NCBI GenBank assembly: GCA_900540805.1
Contig: UQHL01000012.1
Location: 1 to 64,000 of the forward strand
Reading direction: 5' to 3'
Origin: an uncultured Eubacteriales bacterium
Lineage (GTDB): Bacteria > Bacillota > Clostridia > Christensenellales > Borkfalkiaceae
DNA length: 64,000 nucleotides
In this document: piece after piece, positions 1-8,946 of the stretch
Position numbering within the stretch: the first letter of the stretch is position 1
How the letters are laid out: every line of letters starts with the position of its first letter
Position numbers and translations under genes: made by a program
Notes under the pieces: model-generated
What the model saw: only the letters and a program-made list of their open reading frames with translations
What the model was told of the DNA's origin: nothing
The model's database searches: none

Positions 1-14
1 AAGTGTTTTTTCTT

Positions 15-40
15 CCCCCAGTAGAACTGGGGGTTTATTT
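15..40 (+). terminator. Rho-independent terminator of an upstream gene
   Basis: A perfect 8-bp stem (15-22 with 26-33, 3-nt loop AGA) is followed by a T-rich run. It probably ends a plus-strand transcript that starts outside the window. Confidence 0.7.
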
Positions 41-61
41 TCGCTAAAGCTCCAAATAGAA

Positions 62-89
62 TTTTACGATTTTACAAAAAATCGTAAAA
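62..89. repeat. Perfect 12-bp inverted repeat upstream of promoter
   Basis: TTTTACGATTTT (62-73) and its exact complement (78-89) are separated by 4 nt. The repeat ends 8 bp before the -35 box of the next promoter. It could be an operator for a regulator of that promoter, or an AT-rich transcription end signal; the sequence alone does not decide. Confidence 0.5.
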
Positions 90-96
90 AAGGGTA

Positions 97-125
97 TTGA
101 CAAACATCGGAAAATGTGTTATAAT
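97..125 (+). promoter_or_regulatory. Consensus sigma-A promoter
   Basis: TTGACA at 97-102 and TATAAT at 120-125 are separated by exactly 17 bp, a perfect consensus. Transcription should start near 132, giving a leader of about 296 nt before the ATG at 428. Confidence 0.85.
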
Positions 126-131
126 ATCTTT

Positions 132-427
132 AACAAAAGAAAAAATGTTTGCGACCCGAAAGGGCGGCAAGCGAGGGAGTAATTTGCGGCTCGCGTCGTG
201 CGCGGAAAAGCGCGGCGAGGCGTAACAATACCCGTCAATCGACGGCAAACGTAACGCCGTCCGGGATTGTTTTCAAAAATGAGACTCATTCGTCGTGCGT
301 TGTGCGTGCGGGGTATGAGTCTTTTTTTCAAGCCTCGTGCACCGCTTTTGTGAAAAATCGGCATACCGCCCGAACGGGCCGTCATACATTTATCTGTATA
401 TTATCATATTATAAGGAGAAAATAACT
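132..427 (+). promoter_or_regulatory. Long structured 5' leader with internal terminator (candidate riboswitch)
   Basis: The untranslated leader of the SPFH gene contains several helices. GCGAG (171-175) can pair with CTCGC (190-194). ACAAT and CCCG (225-234) can pair with CGGGATTGT (262-270) around an inner hairpin CCGTC/GACGG (232-245). Downstream, AGACTCAT (282-289) pairs with ATGAGTCT (315-322) and runs into seven Ts, the layout of an intrinsic terminator. A GC-rich, helix-rich domain followed by a terminator is typical of a metabolite- or ion-sensing leader. The block GGGAGTAATTTGC (175-187) recalls the 5' element of yybP-ykoY (manganese) leaders, but I do not see the rest of that consensus, so the class is left open. 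Confidence 0.5.
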
Positions 428-1507
428 ATGATCTTTGCTTTCGTTACCGCGGTGCTTTTTCTCGCGGTGATTGCAGTCGGCATCGTCCTTTTCGTCAGGG
501 CGCAGGTAAACAAAAAAAAGAGAACGGGAAAGCGCGGCGCCCCTGCGGGGCTTTCCCTCTCGCTCGTCGCGGCGGCCGCGCTTTTACTGATTATGCTTCC
601 CGGCTCCTTCCATACCGTGGAGGCGGGAGAGATCGCCGTCGTTAAACGGCTCGGCGTGATCGTTAAAACCGAAACCTCGGGCACGTATTTCGATTTTTGG
701 CTGACGCGGAGCTATGAGAAATACGACGCCAAAGTACAGCAGCTGGAAATCAATACTTCCGCTTATACCTCGGACGCCCAGCCCATGGATATTTCTATGA
801 CCGTACAGTTTCAGATCCGTCAGGACAACGTACAGGACATCGCAATAGATTACGGCAGCTTAACCGCCTTGACCAACCGTATCCAGAGCGTGGCGATCGA
901 GCGCACCAAAGCGGAGCTTTCCAAATATCAGGCGGAAGTGCTGATCGCTACCCGAGAAAACATTTCTCCGTCCGTGGAAAGCACCATCTCCCAGGCGATC
1001 GGCGATAAATATTACGTCACATTCAAAAGCGCCGTGTTGACGGACATTTCTTTCTCGGACGCTTTTGAAGCCGCCGTCGAAGCAAAAATGATGGCTCAGC
1101 AGGAAAAGCTTCAGGCGGAATACGAAAACGAAAAAGCAAAAGAAAAAGCGGATACCGCCCTGTATGTCGCAGAGCAGGAAGCCAAGGCTCTGCTCGCCAA
1201 AGCGCAGGCTCAGGCGGACGCCGACGTCGCGGCGGCCGAGGCGGAAGCAAAAGGAATTATGCTTAAAAGCGTGGAGGTCGCCCGCATGCTGGGCTATACC
1301 GTCGAGGAAAAAAAGGAAAAAGACGGCGAAACGGAGGTTACCGTATATACCATTGTTTTCGACGATTTACATACGGGCAAGGATATTGCCGAATACATGA
1401 AATATATAGAGTATTTGTCCAAATGGGACGGTAAGCTCCCGCAAGTGGTGACGGGCGACAGCGGAATCATGATCACGGTTCCCTCGGACGGTACTTCGGG
1501 AAAATAA
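428..1507 (+). CDS. SPFH/band-7 domain membrane protein
   Basis: This 359-residue protein has two N-terminal hydrophobic segments (about residues 2-23 and 43-58), an SPFH/band-7 domain (about 61-235, beginning with the sequence GEIAVVKRLG), and a long Ala/Glu/Lys-rich helix (about 235-295) like the flotillin coiled coil. The family forms membrane-anchored oligomers that organise membrane microdomains or hold proteases; the partner here is unknown. The ATG at 428 is chosen because AAGGAG lies at 413-418 and the first transmembrane helix starts there. The reading frame stays open back to 149 but that part lies in the structured leader. A single-gene transcript ends at the terminator after 1527. 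Confidence 0.85.
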   Translation: MIFAFVTAVLFLAVIAVGIVLFVRAQVNKKKRTGKRGAPAGLSLSLVAAAALLLIMLPGSFHTVEAGEIAVVKRLGVIVKTETSGTYFDFWLTRSYEKYDAKVQQLEINTSAYTSDAQPMDISMTVQFQIRQDNVQDIAIDYGSLTALTNRIQSVAIERTKAELSKYQAEVLIATRENISPSVESTISQAIGDKYYVTFKSAVLTDISFSDAFEAAVEAKMMAQQEKLQAEYENEKAKEKADTALYVAEQEAKALLAKAQAQADADVAAAEAEAKGIMLKSVEVARMLGYTVEEKKEKDGETEVTVYTIVFDDLHTGKDIAEYMKYIEYLSKWDGKLPQVVTGDSGIMITVPSDGTSGK

Positions 1508-1526
1508 ACAAATTTTTTAATACGAA

Positions 1527-1570
1527 GAAAACAGGCGCGGATATATTCACCGCGCCTGTTTTCGTTTTGT
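1527..1570 (+). terminator. Strong rho-independent terminator
   Basis: A 14-bp perfect stem (1527-1540 with 1550-1563) precedes a T-rich stretch. It ends the SPFH transcript and may also work for the opposite strand because the stem is flanked by A and T runs. The following 170 nt to 1745 show no gene. Confidence 0.85.
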
Positions 1571-1745
1571 CTGAAGCTTATTTGAAATCCTCCGCGCGAC
1601 GATGACGTCGAGCATATCGGTACGGCCTTAAAATCAAATCCGACTTTTCGGTTTACCATTGCGGCGTTTCTGTGAGCATAGCTTTGTAAGCCCGCGGCGC
1701 CGTTTTTTGAAAGAACGTACTTATCGAGCGGACTTCAATACGTTT

Positions 1746-3182
1746 TTATGCTTCGTTTTTGCGTTTTACGGCATAGATTACAAGACCGAGCGGCACGGGT
1801 AAAGCTTCGAGAAACATACCTATTCCCAGAAAAATTTTGGATAAATCCTTTTCACGGCAAAAAGAATACCTCCCCTTCTTTTCCCGAACGATACTCGCAT
1901 GACCCGCCGCCCATTCGTCGCCATCTCGGAGAAGATAGACGTCGAATTGTTCGCTGTAGCGGATTCCTCTTACGATAGAGTAACTTGTTTCCATAAGCCC
2001 GTCCGTGCTCTCCCGCCAAAAGAGGGAAGCTTGATATGCCGTTATGCCGTCCCCCGCTCCTACCAATAAATTTCCGTAATCCTTCGCCAGAAAAAACCCG
2101 TCGTCCAAATCCACTTTTTTTTCGGAATCGTCGCTTTTCAACAATTCCTCCATAGCCTCCCCGAGCTCGAAATAATATTCTCCCGTCGGAAGTCCGCCGA
2201 GTTGAACGGGAATATCATACGCCTCAAAATTTATCGATTGAACGTATTTCTTCAGTTCCGCTTTGTCCGGGGTGGAATAAACCGTCTTGTAAAACACAAA
2301 CAACGAGGGCAGGGCAGCGACGAGCGCACAAAACGACGTGCAAACGCCCCAGCCGATCAATCCCCCTGCGGTACAGCGTTTCAGAAGTTTTCCGTTACTC
2401 ACGAAAGCGGACCTTTTGCGTTCGGAGACGTATGAGTTTATCGCGGAACGATATTTTACGTTAATAAAAAGCAGAATAAGCAAGGCCGCGAGCGGCGCAA
2501 ACGTCGAGGCGACCCCTAACGCGTCCCATACGTAGATATTCCCCAAGAAAGGCCCGACAAGCAGCGGACAGACAAGCAGGGCGAAAAGCAACGGAACGAG
2601 GAGCAACAGAATTGTAACGTATTTTTTTGTTACCACACGTCTTTTATACGCCGCCGTTTCTTCGCCCGCCGTCTTATCCTCCTCGTCCGCAAATCCGAGC
2701 GCATTTTCGGTAAACACGTGAAGCAGTACGAAAAGCGTCACGGCTCCGCAGACGAACAGCACGAAAAAAATGACCGCCGCAACGGTGTTTACGTACATAA
2801 AAAACAATATCCCCGCCAGCAACAGCACCCAGACGCCGACGGCGGCGCCGCGCAAAACAGAGTTGATATTTCCGATTTTTTTCTCCTGCCGACCAAGCAG
2901 GGCCCGAACGCTTTTCGCGGCCCTCGCTTCGTCTCTGTTCCGTTCTTCCTCCGAAGCGGCACCGCCTGTTTTCCTGCGTTCCGCCCGTAGAATTTCGTCC
3001 GCGCTGACGCCGTAAAGATCGGCCAGGACAGGGATAAGGGTGAGGTCGGGACAGGTTTTGTCCGTTTCCCAGCTCGAAAGCGTTTTATTTGAAACGCCGA
3101 GCTTTTCCGCCACTTCCTGCTGGGTATAGCCGTTTGCTTTTCGAAGGGTGGCCAAAAAGCCGCCTATCGTCTGTTTTTCCAT
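1746..3182 (-). CDS. XRE-family HTH regulator with multi-pass membrane domain
   Basis: A 478-residue protein. Residues 5-62 form a helix-turn-helix of the XRE/Cro type (the motif YTQQEVAEKLGVSNKTLSSW is clear). A charged linker (66-105) leads to hydrophobic segments around 110-130, 133-155, 190-215, 222-242 and 270-300, and a last one near the C-terminus. Such fused DNA-binding/membrane proteins occur in Clostridia and probably tie transcription to an envelope signal, but the target is unknown. The ATG at 3182 has AAGGAG 8 nt upstream and a well-placed promoter. It stands alone between terminators, so it is likely a single-gene unit. Confidence 0.8.
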   Translation of the reverse strand: MEKQTIGGFLATLRKANGYTQQEVAEKLGVSNKTLSSWETDKTCPDLTLIPVLADLYGVSADEILRAERRKTGGAASEEERNRDEARAAKSVRALLGRQEKKIGNINSVLRGAAVGVWVLLLAGILFFMYVNTVAAVIFFVLFVCGAVTLFVLLHVFTENALGFADEEDKTAGEETAAYKRRVVTKKYVTILLLLVPLLFALLVCPLLVGPFLGNIYVWDALGVASTFAPLAALLILLFINVKYRSAINSYVSERKRSAFVSNGKLLKRCTAGGLIGWGVCTSFCALVAALPSLFVFYKTVYSTPDKAELKKYVQSINFEAYDIPVQLGGLPTGEYYFELGEAMEELLKSDDSEKKVDLDDGFFLAKDYGNLLVGAGDGITAYQASLFWRESTDGLMETSYSIVRGIRYSEQFDVYLLRDGDEWAAGHASIVREKKGRYSFCREKDLSKIFLGIGMFLEALPVPLGLVIYAVKRKNEA

Positions 3183-3228
3183 TCTTTATACTCCTTATTC
3201 TTTTTTCGTAAGGCGCTTTACGGCTACC

Positions 3229-3257
3229 ATTCTACATTATTCCGACATAAAAATCAA
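3229..3257 (-). promoter_or_regulatory. Sigma-A promoter of the XRE membrane regulator
   Basis: On the minus strand TTGATT (3257-3252) and TAGAAT (3234-3229) are 17 bp apart. The start point would be near 3222, about 40 nt before the ATG. Confidence 0.65.
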
Positions 3258-3306
3258 TAACGCAAACGCGGATTTTGTCTCGAAAATATAGAACCTTGCC
3301 TTTTAA

Positions 3307-3342
3307 TCAAAAAATATTCCCGAAAGGAGCAATCCTTTCGGG
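3307..3342 (-). terminator. Rho-independent terminator behind the structured region
   Basis: A 10-bp perfect stem (3342-3333 with 3328-3319) is followed on the minus strand by AATATTTTTTG. It ends the transcript carrying the phosphate two-component genes and/or the structured RNA just upstream. Confidence 0.8.
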
Positions 3343-3545
3343 GGTTATTCTTGTACCGTCCGCCGCGGCCGCCTTTTGAACAGGATATTTCTTTCCCGAA
3401 TTGCTCCGCCTGCCGTTTAAGACGACGGCTGCGGAAGGCCGCCTGAAGCAGCCGACGACGGGCCGCCCCTCCGCATGCTGCCTAAACGGTCTCTTGCGCC
3501 GCATGAGGAAAACCGCGGCTATTTCAGGCGCATAATCGAAAATGT
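3343..3545 (-). ncRNA. Candidate structured non-coding RNA
   Basis: About 200 nt between the kinase stop codon and the terminator contain no convincing gene, but are GC-rich and rich in complementary blocks. On the minus strand CCGTTTA near 3489 can pair with TAAACGG near 3413, enclosing a second stem in which TGCGGA (about 3480) pairs with TCCGCA (about 3435). Further downstream CCGCGG and GGCGGACGG blocks precede the terminator. Such nested pairing and the dedicated terminator fit an independent small RNA or a long structured 3' UTR. I cannot assign a family and no obvious promoter is visible right after the kinase gene. Confidence 0.35.
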
Positions 3546-3562
3546 TTACTTGCTTCCGTCCC

Positions 3563-4930
3563 CTATTTGAAATCCACCGTAAACGTGGTTCCCTCGCCGA
3601 GCACGCTCTCCACCCGCAGCGGCCAGCCCGCCTTGCGGCATATTTTTTTCACTACGGCAAGCCCCAGCCCGAAGCCGCCGTTTTTTCCGTTATGCGATTT
3701 ATCCACGGTAAAAAAACGCTCGAAAATACGTTCGAGATTTTCCTCGGCAATCCCGATTCCTGTATCCCGCACCGTCAGCCTCGCACCGCCTTCGTCCCTG
3801 CGTTTAAGCCCTACATAAAGGCTTCCGTCGTCCTTGTTATAACGAATCGCGTTTCGGATTAAATTCCCCAGCACCTCCCCAAGCCGTTCGTGCCGGCTCG
3901 ACACCGAGATATCGGGATCGATATCCTCAGTAAGAGCAATATTCCGCTTGGCGATATCGGGGGCCAAAATATCGAGCGTCTCTTTCGCCAGCCTGGAAAC
4001 GTTTACCTCATAGGAGGGAAGTTCGTCGTTGTCAATCTCGTTGTAATTGATGATGCAGGCAATCAGGTTGGAAAGCCTGTCGCTCTGCTTTACCAACGTG
4101 CGCGCCGCCGCCTGCGTCTGCTCCGCGTCCAGCACCCCCGTGGAAAGCAATTCCGAATACCCGCGGATGGAAGTGAGCGGCGTGTTCATTTCGTGCGTAA
4201 TATTGGCGATAAAGTCGTTTTTAGACCGCTGCGCACGTTCTACCAGCTCCTTTTCCTCCGAAAGCTCCTTAAACTGCTCGCTCACTTCGCGGTTGCGGTT
4301 GTTCAAAATATCCACGATTGGCTGCAGCTCGGAATATTTTGTGGAAAGGGTGAGATTGAGGGCGGCGTCTTTGGCGAGCTTTCTGACGGGATTGATGATG
4401 TATTCCGTCTCGACGTACGTAAAAAGCAGACAAACGAGAAAATCCAGCAGTAAAACCCAGACGATCGTAGGCAGGACTTTGGCAAACATCTGCCATTCCG
4501 ACGCGCCCGAAACGGCAAGCCGCACGAGATAGACCTTATCTCCGTCCGACAGCTTACGGCAGTAATAGATCATATCCTCGCCCAAGGAAGCGCTGTGGCG
4601 GACGGAATATCCCTCGCCCTTTGACAGGGCGGCAAGCACCTCTTCGCGGTCGGCATGATTGCCGAGATCTTCCCTTTCGCTGTCACCGAGCACGTTTCCC
4701 TCCCGGTCCATAAACGTGACACGAAGCCCCGAAAGGCTTTGAGAAAACGCATTTGCGCCGACGTCGTCCCAGGCATATTCGCCCGCGTCGAAAAGGTTCA
4801 TATATACTTTCAGGCTCTCCTTTCGGTTTTCCACGAGGCCGCCGTAAAAGACCTGCGTCGAAAGCACCGTATAGATTATCAGCACCGCCGCCATGATCAA
4901 TTGAGATATCCACAATATTTTTTTACGCAT
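3563..4930 (-). CDS. phoR: Sensor histidine kinase of the phosphate regulon (PhoR-like)
   Basis: A 455-residue membrane kinase. A first transmembrane helix at about 6-28, an extracytoplasmic sensor region (about 30-150) and a second helix at about 155-178 lead to a dimerisation domain with the H-box ITHEMNTPL, where His246 is the predicted phosphorylation site. The ATP-binding domain has the N-box LIRNAIRYN, the G1 box DTGIGI and the G2 box GFGLGL. It lies 65 nt after the response-regulator gene in the same operon as nptA, which makes phosphate starvation the likely signal. The symbol is by context; similar kinases sense other envelope signals. Confidence 0.85.
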   Translation of the reverse strand: MRKKILWISQLIMAAVLIIYTVLSTQVFYGGLVENRKESLKVYMNLFDAGEYAWDDVGANAFSQSLSGLRVTFMDREGNVLGDSEREDLGNHADREEVLAALSKGEGYSVRHSASLGEDMIYYCRKLSDGDKVYLVRLAVSGASEWQMFAKVLPTIVWVLLLDFLVCLLFTYVETEYIINPVRKLAKDAALNLTLSTKYSELQPIVDILNNRNREVSEQFKELSEEKELVERAQRSKNDFIANITHEMNTPLTSIRGYSELLSTGVLDAEQTQAAARTLVKQSDRLSNLIACIINYNEIDNDELPSYEVNVSRLAKETLDILAPDIAKRNIALTEDIDPDISVSSRHERLGEVLGNLIRNAIRYNKDDGSLYVGLKRRDEGGARLTVRDTGIGIAEENLERIFERFFTVDKSHNGKNGGFGLGLAVVKKICRKAGWPLRVESVLGEGTTFTVDFK

Positions 4931-4995
4931 CGCTTTATCCCCGTCCGTTTACAAAAAACGGATAGCCGCAACCCTGCCCTATCCGTTTCTTACGT

Positions 4996-5649
4996 TTAGC
5001 TTTTTCTGAAACGGTAGCCCACGCCGAACACCGTCTCAAAATTGTCTATCCCCAGCTTTCCCAACCGCGCGATATGATTGTCGAGCGTCCGCGTCTCCGT
5101 ATCGACGTACCCCCATATTTCCGTGAGCAGCGTATCGCGGGAAAGGACAATATCCGCGTTGCGCATGCAGTATTTCAAAAGCTCGAATTCTTTTTTATTG
5201 AGCTCGAGCGGGCGCGAATCGAGCGTAACCGTCATGGTATCGCTGTTGAGTTCCAGCCTGCCGACCTTCAGCACGTTGTTTCCCGCCCTGCGGCGGAGCG
5301 CCGCCTTGACGCGCGCGACCAATTCCATTACGCCGAAGGGCTTGGCGATATAATCGTCCGCGCCGAGGTTAAGCCCCGTCACCTTATCGCCTTCCTGTCC
5401 CAGTGCGCTGAGCATGATACAACACACGCTGGGATAACGTTCCTTCACCGATTTCAGCACTTCCAGGCCGTTGCCGTCGGGAAGCATGATATCGAGCAGG
5501 ACGACGTCGGGCGTCTGCTCCCGCAGCCCCGCCGTAAAATCGCGGACGCACCCGAACGTACGGCAGGTCAGTTGTTCTCTTTCCAAAGAAAATTTTATCA
5601 GCCCCGCGATGCTTGCGTCGTCCTCGAGGACATATACGATGCCTTTCAC
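4996..5649 (-). CDS. phoP: OmpR/PhoB-family response regulator
   Basis: A 217-residue regulator: a receiver domain (1-115) with phospho-acceptor Asp53 in VVLLDIMLPD, an acidic pocket (Glu9, Asp10, Asp11) and conserved Lys103 in YIAKPFG, then a winged-helix DNA-binding domain (about 125-215; ELNKKEFELLKY and GVGYRFRK). The start is a GTG at 5649 with GAGGTGG in the right place. Its partner kinase follows and the Na/phosphate transporter gene precedes it. It probably activates both phosphate operons through the TGTAA-type boxes seen at 7414-7429 and 11809-11877. The name phoP/phoB is by analogy. Confidence 0.85.
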   Translation of the reverse strand: MKGIVYVLEDDASIAGLIKFSLEREQLTCRTFGCVRDFTAGLREQTPDVVLLDIMLPDGNGLEVLKSVKERYPSVCCIMLSALGQEGDKVTGLNLGADDYIAKPFGVMELVARVKAALRRRAGNNVLKVGRLELNSDTMTVTLDSRPLELNKKEFELLKYCMRNADIVLSRDTLLTEIWGYVDTETRTLDNHIARLGKLGIDNFETVFGVGYRFRKS

Positions 5650-5686
5650 TTTGCCACCTCGGAAAAATTTTTTCCAATACGAGCGT

Positions 5687-7315
5687 TCAAATATTGTCGG
5701 TGCTGTGCGCGATATAGCTTAAATGGTCTCCGATACGCTCCAGATTGGACACCAGATTGATAAATACGGTATTGTTTTCGGGACGGCATTCCCCGCGCCC
5801 CATGCGCGCGATATGGTCGGCTATCAGTTCGCGGCGCATATCGTCCACTTCGTCCTCCAGCTTATCCGAATCGCTCATCAGAGTATATTCCTTATCCAAC
5901 GCGATACGCTTTACCAGCTCGTACTGCTTGCGCAGCAGGTCGTGCATAGCCGTCACCTTTTCCCCCACGACCGCCGAAAACGTCAGGCTGTCGTTTACTT
6001 CCTTGCGCGTATATTTGGTGAGGTTGTCCGCCAGCTCCGAGATACGCACGATATCCCCGACGTCGTTGTGCAGCGCGCTGACCAGCTTCTCGTCGTCCAG
6101 AGAAATACCGCTCGCCGAAACCTGTACGAGATAGTCGCTGATCTGTCCGCTCAAATGAGAGATCTCTTCGTTTTTCGCCATGACCCTATCTACAGCCGTG
6201 ATATCCCGTTCGATAAAGCCGTCGAACGCGAGCTGCAAGCTCTCCATGGACATATCCGCCATACGGAAGGTCTCCTTCGTCAGCTGATTGATTGCCAGCG
6301 CGGGCGTCGAAAGGAAACGCTTATCCATAAACGTCGCCTCTACGGGCTTCTTCTTTTTGTCGGGAATAAGCAGCGTGGCCGTTTTCACCAGAATTTTGGT
6401 GAACGGCAGGAACAGCAAGGTGCAAACCGTATTAAACAGCGTATGGAACATAGCCAGCTGGGTGCCGGGGTATGCGAACCATTTTTCAAACGTATTCTGC
6501 TGAAAGGTCGGCCAGCAAAGCAACAGAATCATGAAGATCAAAGTGCCAAACACATTGAACATCAAATGGATTAAGCTGGCCCGCCTGGCGTTGGTATTGG
6601 CGCCGATAGACGAAATGAGCGCCGTTACGCAGGTGCCGATGTTGGAGCCGAGAATAATATAGAGAGGCGCGTTTCCGCCCCCGCCGATGATGAGTCCGTT
6701 CGCCGCCATCGTGATGATGACGCTGGTCACCGCGCTCGAGGACTGTACCAACGCGGTAAGCAACAAGCCCACGCCCAACAATAAAAAGGGATTTTTTATC
6801 GTTTGCAGCATCGACTGAACGCTTTCGTTGCCCGCATATCCCTTCATCGTCCCCGACATGACGCTTAAGCCCATAAACACGAGACCCAGCCCCGCCAACG
6901 CGAGGCCGCAGCTTTTCACCCTGTCGTTTTTGGAAAACATCTCCATAAACACGCCGACGGCGGTAAACGCCATAAAAAGCGTATCTACCTGAAAAGACTG
7001 CAGGGCGACGATCTGCGCCGTGATCGTAGTGCCGACGTTGGCCCCCATAATCACGGCCGCCGCCTGATTGAGCGACATGATTCCCGCATTGACGAACCCG
7101 ACTACCATAACCGTGGTGATGGAGGAGCTCTGCACGACGGCCGTCGTCACGACGCCCATTCCCACACCCACCATCTTTTTTTCGGAGGTTTTGTTGAACA
7201 GCGATTTGAGGCGGTTGCCCGCGATCTTCTCCATATTGTCGCTGAGCAGCTTAAATCCCAGAAGGAACGCGCCGCAACCCGCGAGAATCTTGATCACCGC
7301 ATAAAATACTTCCAT
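5687..7315 (-). CDS. nptA: Na+/phosphate cotransporter with PhoU-like tail (NptA/YjbB type)
   Basis: A 542-residue protein of the PNaS family. The membrane half (about 1-310) holds the two inverted repeats with the signatures GANVGTTITA and GSNIGTCVTA and QSSS motifs (VVQSSSITT and LVQSSSAVTS) that form the sodium/phosphate site. The C-terminal 200 residues are helical and PhoU-like, ending in the motif NLERIGDHLS. It would move phosphate across the membrane with sodium as a low-affinity route beside the Pst importer. ATG at 7315 is preceded by AAGGGAG. The first gene of an operon with the response regulator and kinase, it has its own promoter with probable Pho boxes. Confidence 0.88.
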   Translation of the reverse strand: MEVFYAVIKILAGCGAFLLGFKLLSDNMEKIAGNRLKSLFNKTSEKKMVGVGMGVVTTAVVQSSSITTVMVVGFVNAGIMSLNQAAAVIMGANVGTTITAQIVALQSFQVDTLFMAFTAVGVFMEMFSKNDRVKSCGLALAGLGLVFMGLSVMSGTMKGYAGNESVQSMLQTIKNPFLLLGVGLLLTALVQSSSAVTSVIITMAANGLIIGGGGNAPLYIILGSNIGTCVTALISSIGANTNARRASLIHLMFNVFGTLIFMILLLCWPTFQQNTFEKWFAYPGTQLAMFHTLFNTVCTLLFLPFTKILVKTATLLIPDKKKKPVEATFMDKRFLSTPALAINQLTKETFRMADMSMESLQLAFDGFIERDITAVDRVMAKNEEISHLSGQISDYLVQVSASGISLDDEKLVSALHNDVGDIVRISELADNLTKYTRKEVNDSLTFSAVVGEKVTAMHDLLRKQYELVKRIALDKEYTLMSDSDKLEDEVDDMRRELIADHIARMGRGECRPENNTVFINLVSNLERIGDHLSYIAHSTDNI

Positions 7316-7376
7316 TTATTACTCCCTTGTAAAAACATTACATCCGTATTATACAATCCGTTTCCTTTACCATCTA

Positions 7377-7429
7377 ATTATATAATACCTTGCGGCGAAT
7401 GTCACCTCAAAGTTGTAATAAAAATGTAA
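7377..7429 (-). promoter_or_regulatory. nptA-phoP-phoR promoter with Pho-box-like repeats
   Basis: On the minus strand GTGACA (7405-7400) and TATAAT (7382-7377) are 17 bp apart. Two plus-strand TGTAA motifs (minus TTACA) at 7414-7418 and 7425-7429 lie directly upstream with an exact 11-bp pitch, the arrangement of PhoP/PhoB direct repeats. The operon would thus be autoregulated. Confidence 0.65.
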
Positions 7430-7482
7430 AAAAACTCGAAAAATATCGGTTTTTGTATTTTTTATCGATAAAATAGTATCGG

Positions 7483-8139
7483 TTATCCGTTTTCCGTATT
7501 GACGTGAACGCCCGTGATGGAAAAAATAACCCATTCCGCAATATTTGTGGCGTGATCGCCGATCCTTTCGAGATACTTGCTCACGAGCATGAGATCGAGC
7601 GCGCGCTCGGCAAGCTTTTCGTCGTTGCGGATACAATCGAGAAGCACGTTTTTGGCTCCGTTGAATAAATTATCCACCTCGTCGTCCGATTTGCAGACTT
7701 TTTTCGCAAGCTCCAGATCGGAATTGGTGAAGGAGAGCACCGCCTCGTCCACCATACGGATGACGGCCCTGCCCATGCGGTCGATCAGTTCGATGTGATA
7801 GCCCGTGCCCGTGCGGCCGCCCTTTGTAACGATCTCCGCAATATCCGCCGCAAAATCGCCGATTCGTTCCATATCCGTAATCATCTTGAGCGCCGAAGAG
7901 ATCATGCGCATATCCGTAGCGACGGGCTGTTGGGTGAGCAGCAGTTTTAAGCAGAGATTTTCTATCGTGCGTTCGGCGTCGTCTATAATACAGTCCTTAT
8001 TGATGACCTCCTGCGCGAGCAGGAGATCGTCCTCGACGAGGGCGGTCATCGTGTTTTTTATGGCGTCTTCAATGTAGGCGCCCATCTGGAGCATATCTGT
8101 TTTCAATTCTTTCAGTTCGCTTAAAAAAGTAGTTCGCAT
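7483..8139 (-). CDS. phoU: Phosphate signalling/transport accessory protein PhoU
   Basis: A 218-residue all-helical protein made of two PhoU repeats, each with the metal-binding family motif: DMERIGDFAADI in the first half and YLERIGDHATNIAE in the second. PhoU links the Pst importer to the PhoR kinase, keeping the regulon off when phosphate is plentiful. ATG at 8139 follows the pstB stop by 6 nt with AGAGG as ribosome site. It is the last gene of the pst operon. Length matches the family norm. Confidence 0.93.
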   Translation of the reverse strand: MRTTFLSELKELKTDMLQMGAYIEDAIKNTMTALVEDDLLLAQEVINKDCIIDDAERTIENLCLKLLLTQQPVATDMRMISSALKMITDMERIGDFAADIAEIVTKGGRTGTGYHIELIDRMGRAVIRMVDEAVLSFTNSDLELAKKVCKSDDEVDNLFNGAKNVLLDCIRNDEKLAERALDLMLVSKYLERIGDHATNIAEWVIFSITGVHVNTENG

Positions 8140-8145
8140 ATCCTC

Positions 8146-8931
8146 TTACCCGAATCTCCCCGTGATGTAGTCTTCCGTCCGCTTGTCTTTGGGGACGGAA
8201 AAAATTTGCTCGGTAGCTCCCATTTCCACCATTTCGCCGAGCAGAAAAAACGCCGTTTTGTCGGAAATACGCGCCGCCTGCTGCATGTTGTGCGTCACCA
8301 TGACGATCGTGATGCTTTTTTTGAGCTCGGCGCACAATTCCTCGATCTTTCCCGTAGAAATGGGATCGAGGGCGGAAGTCGGTTCGTCCATGAGCAGAAT
8401 CTGCGGCTCGACGGCGAGCGCGCGGGCGATGCAAAGCCGCTGCTGCTGGCCGCCCGAAAGCCCCAGCGCGGATTTATTCAGGCGGTCCTTAAGCTCCTCC
8501 CACATCGCCGCCCCCTTCAGCGAACGCTCGACGATTGCGTCGATGTCCGACTTTTTGCGTATCCCGAAGGTGCGGGGACCGTAGGCGACGTTGTCGTAAA
8601 CGCTCATGGCGAAGGGATTGGGCCGCTGAAACACCATGCCGACGTTTTTCCTCAGCATGGCGAGATTTGCGCCGCGCTCGTAAATATTCTGTCCGCCGAT
8701 TTGTATCGTTCCCTCCACCTTACAGCCTTCCACGAGGTCGTTCATGCGGTTGAGCGATTTCAAAAGAGTGGATTTACCGCACCCGGACGGGCCGATCATC
8801 GCAGTGATCTGCCGCTCGGGCATGGTCATATCTATCTCTTTAAGCGCCTGAAAATTTCCGTAAAAGAGGTTCATTTTCCGCACTTCGATCGCCGCGCCCT
8901 TTTCAAATTTGAATTTATCGATCGTTTTCAT
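8146..8931 (-). CDS. pstB: Phosphate ABC transporter ATPase PstB
   Basis: A 261-residue ABC ATPase with Walker [10 protein letters not shown] (47-55), Q-loop region, signature LSGGQQQR, Walker [14 protein letters not shown] and the H-loop VTHNMQQ. The order of motifs and the [13 protein letters not shown] segment are typical of PstB. It powers phosphate uptake through the fused PstC-PstA channel encoded directly upstream. ATG at 8931 is preceded by AAAAGG. It belongs to the pstS-pstCA-pstB-phoU operon. Confidence 0.95.
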   Translation of the reverse strand: MKTIDKFKFEKGAAIEVRKMNLFYGNFQALKEIDMTMPERQITAMIGPSGCGKSTLLKSLNRMNDLVEGCKVEGTIQIGGQNIYERGANLAMLRKNVGMVFQRPNPFAMSVYDNVAYGPRTFGIRKKSDIDAIVERSLKGAAMWEELKDRLNKSALGLSGGQQQRLCIARALAVEPQILLMDEPTSALDPISTGKIEELCAELKKSITIVMVTHNMQQAARISDKTAFFLLGEMVEMGATEQIFSVPKDKRTEDYITGRFG

Positions 8932-8946
8932 AGCCTTTTAATCCCG

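Noticed and set aside
149..427. N-terminal extension of the SPFH gene
   Set aside because: The frame is open but covers the structured leader and its terminator; the ribosome site and membrane helix support the ATG at 428.
3307..3504. 65-residue frame behind the kinase gene
   Set aside because: It crosses the terminator, is Arg/Pro-rich, and lacks a ribosome site; the region reads better as structured RNA.
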